7,654 bases of DNA, from positions 1-7,654 of the forward strand of contig CAJXOV010000095.1 in NCBI GenBank assembly GCA_913057815.1, read 5' to 3'. Positions within the stretch are counted from its first letter, which is position 1. Every line of letters starts with the position of its first letter. Positions 5,159 through 7,654 of this stretch are shown here, piece after piece. The position numbers were made by a program, and so were the translations under genes. The stretch comes from an uncultured Flavobacteriales bacterium (lineage in GTDB: Bacteria > Bacteroidota > Bacteroidia > Flavobacteriales_D > Sanyastnellaceae). Below the pieces are notes generated by a model. It had not been told where the DNA came from, did not search any database, and worked only from the letters and a program-made list of their open reading frames with translations.

Positions 5159-6260
5159 TTATTCTGTAGAAGCTCCTTTTCCTGAGCCCATTAAAAATGC
5201 TTTTAAAAATCCATCTATTTCTCCGTTCATCACCGCATCTACATTAGATGTTTCATGCTGGGTACGCACGTCTTTCACCATTTTATATGGCTGCATTACG
5301 TAACTCCGAATCTGAGAACCCCATTCTATTTTCTTCTTACCGGCTTCTATCTCCGCTCTAGATTCATTTCTACTGGCTATCTCCATCTCATAAAGCTGAG
5401 ATTTTAAGAGCTGCATGGCTTTTTCTCTGTTTCCTAACTGGGATCTAGTTTCTGTGTTTTCTATGACTATTCCTGAAGGTTTATGACGGATTCTAACTCC
5501 CGTTTCTACCTTGTTTACATTCTGTCCACCCGCTCCACCAGACCTGAATGTATCCCATGTAATATCTGCAGGGTTTACTTCTATTTCGATAGTATCATCT
5601 ACTAAAGGATACACATAAACTGAGGCAAACGAAGTATGCCGTTTGGCATTAGAATCAAAAGGACTAATCCTTACAAGCCTATGGACTCCATTTTCTCCTT
5701 TCAACATTCCAAAGGCAAATTCTCCAGAGATTTCTATGGTTACTTGTTTAACACCCGCTACATCTCCTTCTTGGTAATCTAAAGTATCTACTTTATGTCC
5801 ATTCTTTTCGGCATACATTTTATACATACGCAGCAGCATGGCAGCCCAATCACAGCTTTCTGTTCCTCCAGCGCCTGCAGTAATCTGAACCACAGCATCT
5901 AAATTATCCTCTTCTGCGGAAAGCATGTTTTTAAACTCCAGCTCTTCTATCAGACTAAAAGCTTTATCATAAGCCGAAGTGACTTCTTTATCTGATGCTT
6001 CTCCTTCTTTATTGAATTCATAAAGCACATTCAAATCCTCTATGGCTGTTTCAGTATCTGCATAAGCATCTGTCCATACTTTTTTATTACGAATCTGCTT
6101 CATGACTAATTCAGCCTTTTTAGAGTCGTTCCAGAATTCAGGATCTTGGGTGTGTTTTTGGTCTTCAGCTATTTGAAGAAGCTTGACATCTATGTCAAAG
6201 ATATCCTCTCAGTGCGGTTAATCGCGCTGTGAGGCTGGTGAGTTTATCCAATGTAATCAT
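5159..6260 (-). CDS. prfB: Peptide chain release factor 2 (RF2), with programmed +1 frameshift
   Basis: RF2 recognises UGA and UAA stop codons and triggers peptide release. The gene is in two frames. ATG 6260 starts a 21-codon frame (MITLDKLTS...LRGYL) that ends at an in-frame TGA at 6197-6195. After a +1 shift at CTT the second frame continues [13 protein letters not shown]... to TAA at 5161-5159. The joined product is 366 residues, against 365 in E. coli. Diagnostic motifs in joined numbering are SPF (199-201), the tripeptide that reads UGA/UAA, and GGQ (244-246), which enters the peptidyl-transferase centre. Without the frameshift, annotation would call a shortened 314-residue protein from ATG 6103. 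It is downstream of recX and directly upstream of arsC. The shift gives autoregulation: low RF2 slows termination at the TGA and raises frameshifting. Confidence 0.97.
6194..6209 (-). promoter_or_regulatory. RF2 programmed +1 frameshift signal (AGAGGA-TAT-CTT-TGA-C)
   Basis: The minus strand reads AGAGGATATCTTTGAC. This is the canonical slippery CTT with TGA and the poor-termination context C, preceded at the canonical 3-base spacing by a purine-rich SD-like AGAGGA. E. coli has AGGGGG at the same position. Both flanking frames encode RF2 sequence that joins correctly across the shift (LRGYL then DIDVKLL), so it is not a sequencing error. Confidence 0.95.
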
Positions 6261-6265
6261 ACCAA

Positions 6266-6273
6266 CAAATGTA
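6266..6273 (-). promoter_or_regulatory. Possible prfB -7 element (TACATTTG)
   Basis: The minus strand has an exact TAnnTTTG match ending only five bases before the prfB ATG. If used, the mRNA would have almost no leader. No -33 TTG is evident, and the region that would hold it is occupied by an inverted repeat (6283-6306). A chance match in AT-rich DNA is possible. Confidence 0.35.
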
Positions 6274-6282
6274 TGATTTACG

Positions 6283-6306
6283 GCTCTAAATAATTAAAAT
6301 TAGAGC
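6283..6306. promoter_or_regulatory. Inverted repeat GCTCTAA-N10-TTAGAGC upstream of prfB
   Basis: Perfect 7-bp arms surround a 10-base AT-only spacer, in the 82-base gap between the recX stop (6343) and the prfB start (6260). There is no T-run after either arm, so it is a weak candidate for a terminator. Its position over the expected -33 region of prfB suits an operator equally well. Confidence 0.35.
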
Positions 6307-6342
6307 AGGAATTATCCATAAACACACCTCTAAAAGTCCTCG

Positions 6343-6810
6343 TTAAGTTTTCAGAAAATCATTCACCTGACTCCACACTAAATCTCCTTCAAATCCCCTA
6401 CTCATTACATACTTAGCTATTTTATTTTTTAAGATGTATGGGTTTTTCTCTTTTCGGTAGTCACGGTGCTTTTTTTCTATGAGCGTAGCAATAGTTTTTG
6501 AATATTCTTCTTCATCGATTTCCTTCAATCCTTCATTTATGCAATAGGCGGAAACCTGCTTTAATTTTAAATTTTGAAGAATTTTAATTCTACCCCAGCG
6601 CTTTATTCTAAATTTCCCTGAGACATAGGCTTGAGCAAAACGAGTTTCGTTGATATAATTCTGACTAATTAACTCCGCTATAAAACCTTCTACTTCAGAT
6701 CCGTACAACCCTTCATTATAAAGTTTAGTCCTCAACTCAGAGTGACATCTTTCCTGACGATCACACCAAAGCTTCATTTTATAGAGGAGTTCCTTCTCCG
6801 AATTAGTCAT
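6343..6810 (-). CDS. recX: RecX family regulatory protein
   Basis: RecX proteins bind RecA and its filaments, modulating recombination and the SOS response. The 155-residue protein from ATG 6810 is within the usual size range and shows the family pattern: QERCHSELRTKL (19-30), then INETRFAQAYVSGKFRIKRW (53-72) followed by GRIKI. Repeats of three-helix units are expected in the fold, and the helical, basic composition agrees. The frame can be extended to TTG 6822, but this adds only four residues and ATG is preferred. recA is not in the window; a separate recX location is usual in this phylum. It is the first gene of the leftward group and diverges from the DUF349 gene. A possible -7 element for it is TAACTTTA on the minus strand (6874-6867). 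Confidence 0.93.
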   Translation of the reverse strand: MTNSEKELLYKMKLWCDRQERCHSELRTKLYNEGLYGSEVEGFIAELISQNYINETRFAQAYVSGKFRIKRWGRIKILQNLKLKQVSAYCINEGLKEIDEEEYSKTIATLIEKKHRDYRKEKNPYILKNKIAKYVMSRGFEGDLVWSQVNDFLKT

Positions 6811-6866
6811 ATTGCAAAGCAACTATTTTTCCTATTAACAGTACATGTAATAGCTTAAATATTACG

Positions 6867-6898
6867 TAAAGTTAAAAGTGCTGAATTCATTAACTTTG
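6867..6898. promoter_or_regulatory. Back-to-back divergent promoters for recX and the DUF349 gene
   Basis: AAAGTTAA (6868-6875) and TTAACTTT (6890-6897) form a perfect 8-bp inverted repeat with a 14-base spacer. The right arm is most of a plus-strand -7 element, TAACTTTG (6891-6898), exact to consensus and 44 bases before the DUF349 ATG. The left arm gives a minus-strand TAACTTTA (6874-6867), one mismatch from consensus and 56 bases before the recX ATG. Each -33 region would lie within the other promoter, so the two would compete. Confidence 0.5.
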
Positions 6899-6942
6899 CA
6901 ACGCTTTTTTAATAAGCACTAGAAAGATTATCAGAATACGAC

Positions 6943-7654
6943 ATGAAAAACGAGTTAATAGAAAAATTTAGAGCGCTACTTCAAAACGAAGATATTACCG
7001 CTATCAAGCAAGAGGTTAGACAAGCACGTGCAGACTACAAAGCCGAATCAGCTAAAGAACGTCAACTTCAATTAGAAAAGTGGAATGAGGCCGAGCACGA
7101 AGAAGGTGAAGAATTTACACCGGTAGCTTCTGAATTAGATGAAGTATTCGGAGAATTGATAGGTCAATATTCCGAGCGTGTTAAGGAGCATGGACAAAAG
7201 ATAGCTGAAGAACAAAAAGCGAATCTTTCTTCTAAGAAAATGCTGATGATTCGTATGAAAGATTTAGTTCAGAACGAAGAAAACATAGGCAAAGCATTTC
7301 ATGATTTCAATACCATTCTAGAAGAGTGGAAAAGCACTGGAGATGTTCCAGGAGATCAGTATGAAAAAGTAAACAGTGAGTTTACTTCTTTAAAAGAACA
7401 GTTCTTTTATAACATAAACATATACAAGGAGCTTCAGGATAATGATTTAAAAATCAACCAGAAGAAAAAAGAAGAGCTTATCACTAAGGCTAAAGGATTA
7501 GAAGGTGAAACTTCTATTAGAAACCTAGAGCTTACAGTAAGACAGCTTCAAAGAGAATGGGGTGATGTAGGTCCTTCTCCTAGGGAAACTTACCAAGAGA
7601 TGGGTGATACTTTCTTCGGTGAGCTTCGAAAGAACTATGATAAAATTCAAGCAC
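6943..7654 (+). CDS. DUF349-repeat protein, truncated at the right edge
   Basis: Open from ATG 6943 through the window end: 237 complete codons without a stop. The protein is acidic, highly charged and almost wholly helical, with no signal peptide, so it should be cytoplasmic. At least two DUF349 units are visible. One spans about 115-165, with the core EEWKSTGDVPGDQYEKVNSE then a conserved FF (154-155). The next is about 192-235, with the core LQREWGDVGPSPRETYQEMG then FF (224-225). The W-x(3)-G-x-(V)P spacing followed by aromatic pairs is typical of the family. Homologues in Bacteroidota usually carry several more repeats, so most of the protein probably lies beyond the edge. The biochemical function of DUF349 is not established, to my knowledge. 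It diverges from recX with a shared promoter region. Confidence 0.88.
   Translation, partial: MKNELIEKFRALLQNEDITAIKQEVRQARADYKAESAKERQLQLEKWNEAEHEEGEEFTPVASELDEVFGELIGQYSERVKEHGQKIAEEQKANLSSKKMLMIRMKDLVQNEENIGKAFHDFNTILEEWKSTGDVPGDQYEKVNSEFTSLKEQFFYNINIYKELQDNDLKINQKKKEELITKAKGLEGETSIRNLELTVRQLQREWGDVGPSPRETYQEMGDTFFGELRKNYDKIQA

Noticed and set aside
5159..6103. RF2 as a 314-residue protein starting at ATG 6103
   Set aside because: The sequence upstream encodes the missing RF2 N-terminus in two frames joined by a canonical frameshift site. The 314-residue version would be an annotation artefact.
1..7654. tRNA or rRNA genes, CRISPR arrays, transposase or phage genes
   Set aside because: No cloverleaf-like sequence, regularly spaced direct repeat, or transposase/integrase motif was seen on either strand by eye.

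Overview
The window looks like a chromosomal contig from a member of the Bacteroidota, most likely the class Flavobacteriia. It is AT-rich. Several genes are preceded by the phylum's -7 promoter element TAnnTTTG and lack a clear Shine-Dalgarno sequence. Three or four predicted lipoproteins carry short signal peptides, and the fumarase, RF2, RecX and DUF349 proteins have the sequence character of flavobacterial homologues. I cannot support a genus. The first 48 bases are not biological: they are an Illumina/Nextera P7-side adapter with an i7 index, so genomic sequence starts at base 49 and this is a raw contig end.

Left part (49-2571). Two tandem, paralogous, predicted outer-membrane or periplasmic lipoproteins of unknown function lie on the minus strand (698-1477, and 49-705 cut by the contig end). 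They overlap by 8 bp and share two blocks of almost identical DNA. A divergent intergenic region with two abutting palindromes and a good -7 element leads to a small plus-strand lipoprotein (1605-1853). A gap of about 200 bp holds an FNR/Crp-type half-site pair (TTGAT-GTAG-GTCAA). After it comes a four-helix membrane protein (2053-2571) with two short motifs reminiscent of cytochrome c oxidase subunit I but without its metal-ligand histidines.

Middle (2572-4140). fumC, the class II fumarase of the TCA cycle, has its own promoter and ends in a strong hairpin terminator that can serve both strands.

Right part (4165-7654). On the minus strand, transcribed towards fumC, lie recX (RecA modulator), prfB (RF2, with an intact programmed +1 frameshift site that splits it into two reading frames), arsC (ArsC/glutaredoxin-like reductase, 5 bp after prfB) and a lipoprotein of unknown function. 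Diverging from recX is a DUF349 protein that runs off the right edge; the two genes share a symmetrical, overlapping promoter region.

Most of the right half is ordinary core-genome content. The less ordinary points are the paralogous lipoprotein pair, the oxidase-motif membrane protein behind an FNR-like box, and the palindromes in the regulatory gaps. I found no mobile element, CRISPR array, tRNA or rRNA, and no convincing evidence of a wholly new multi-gene system.
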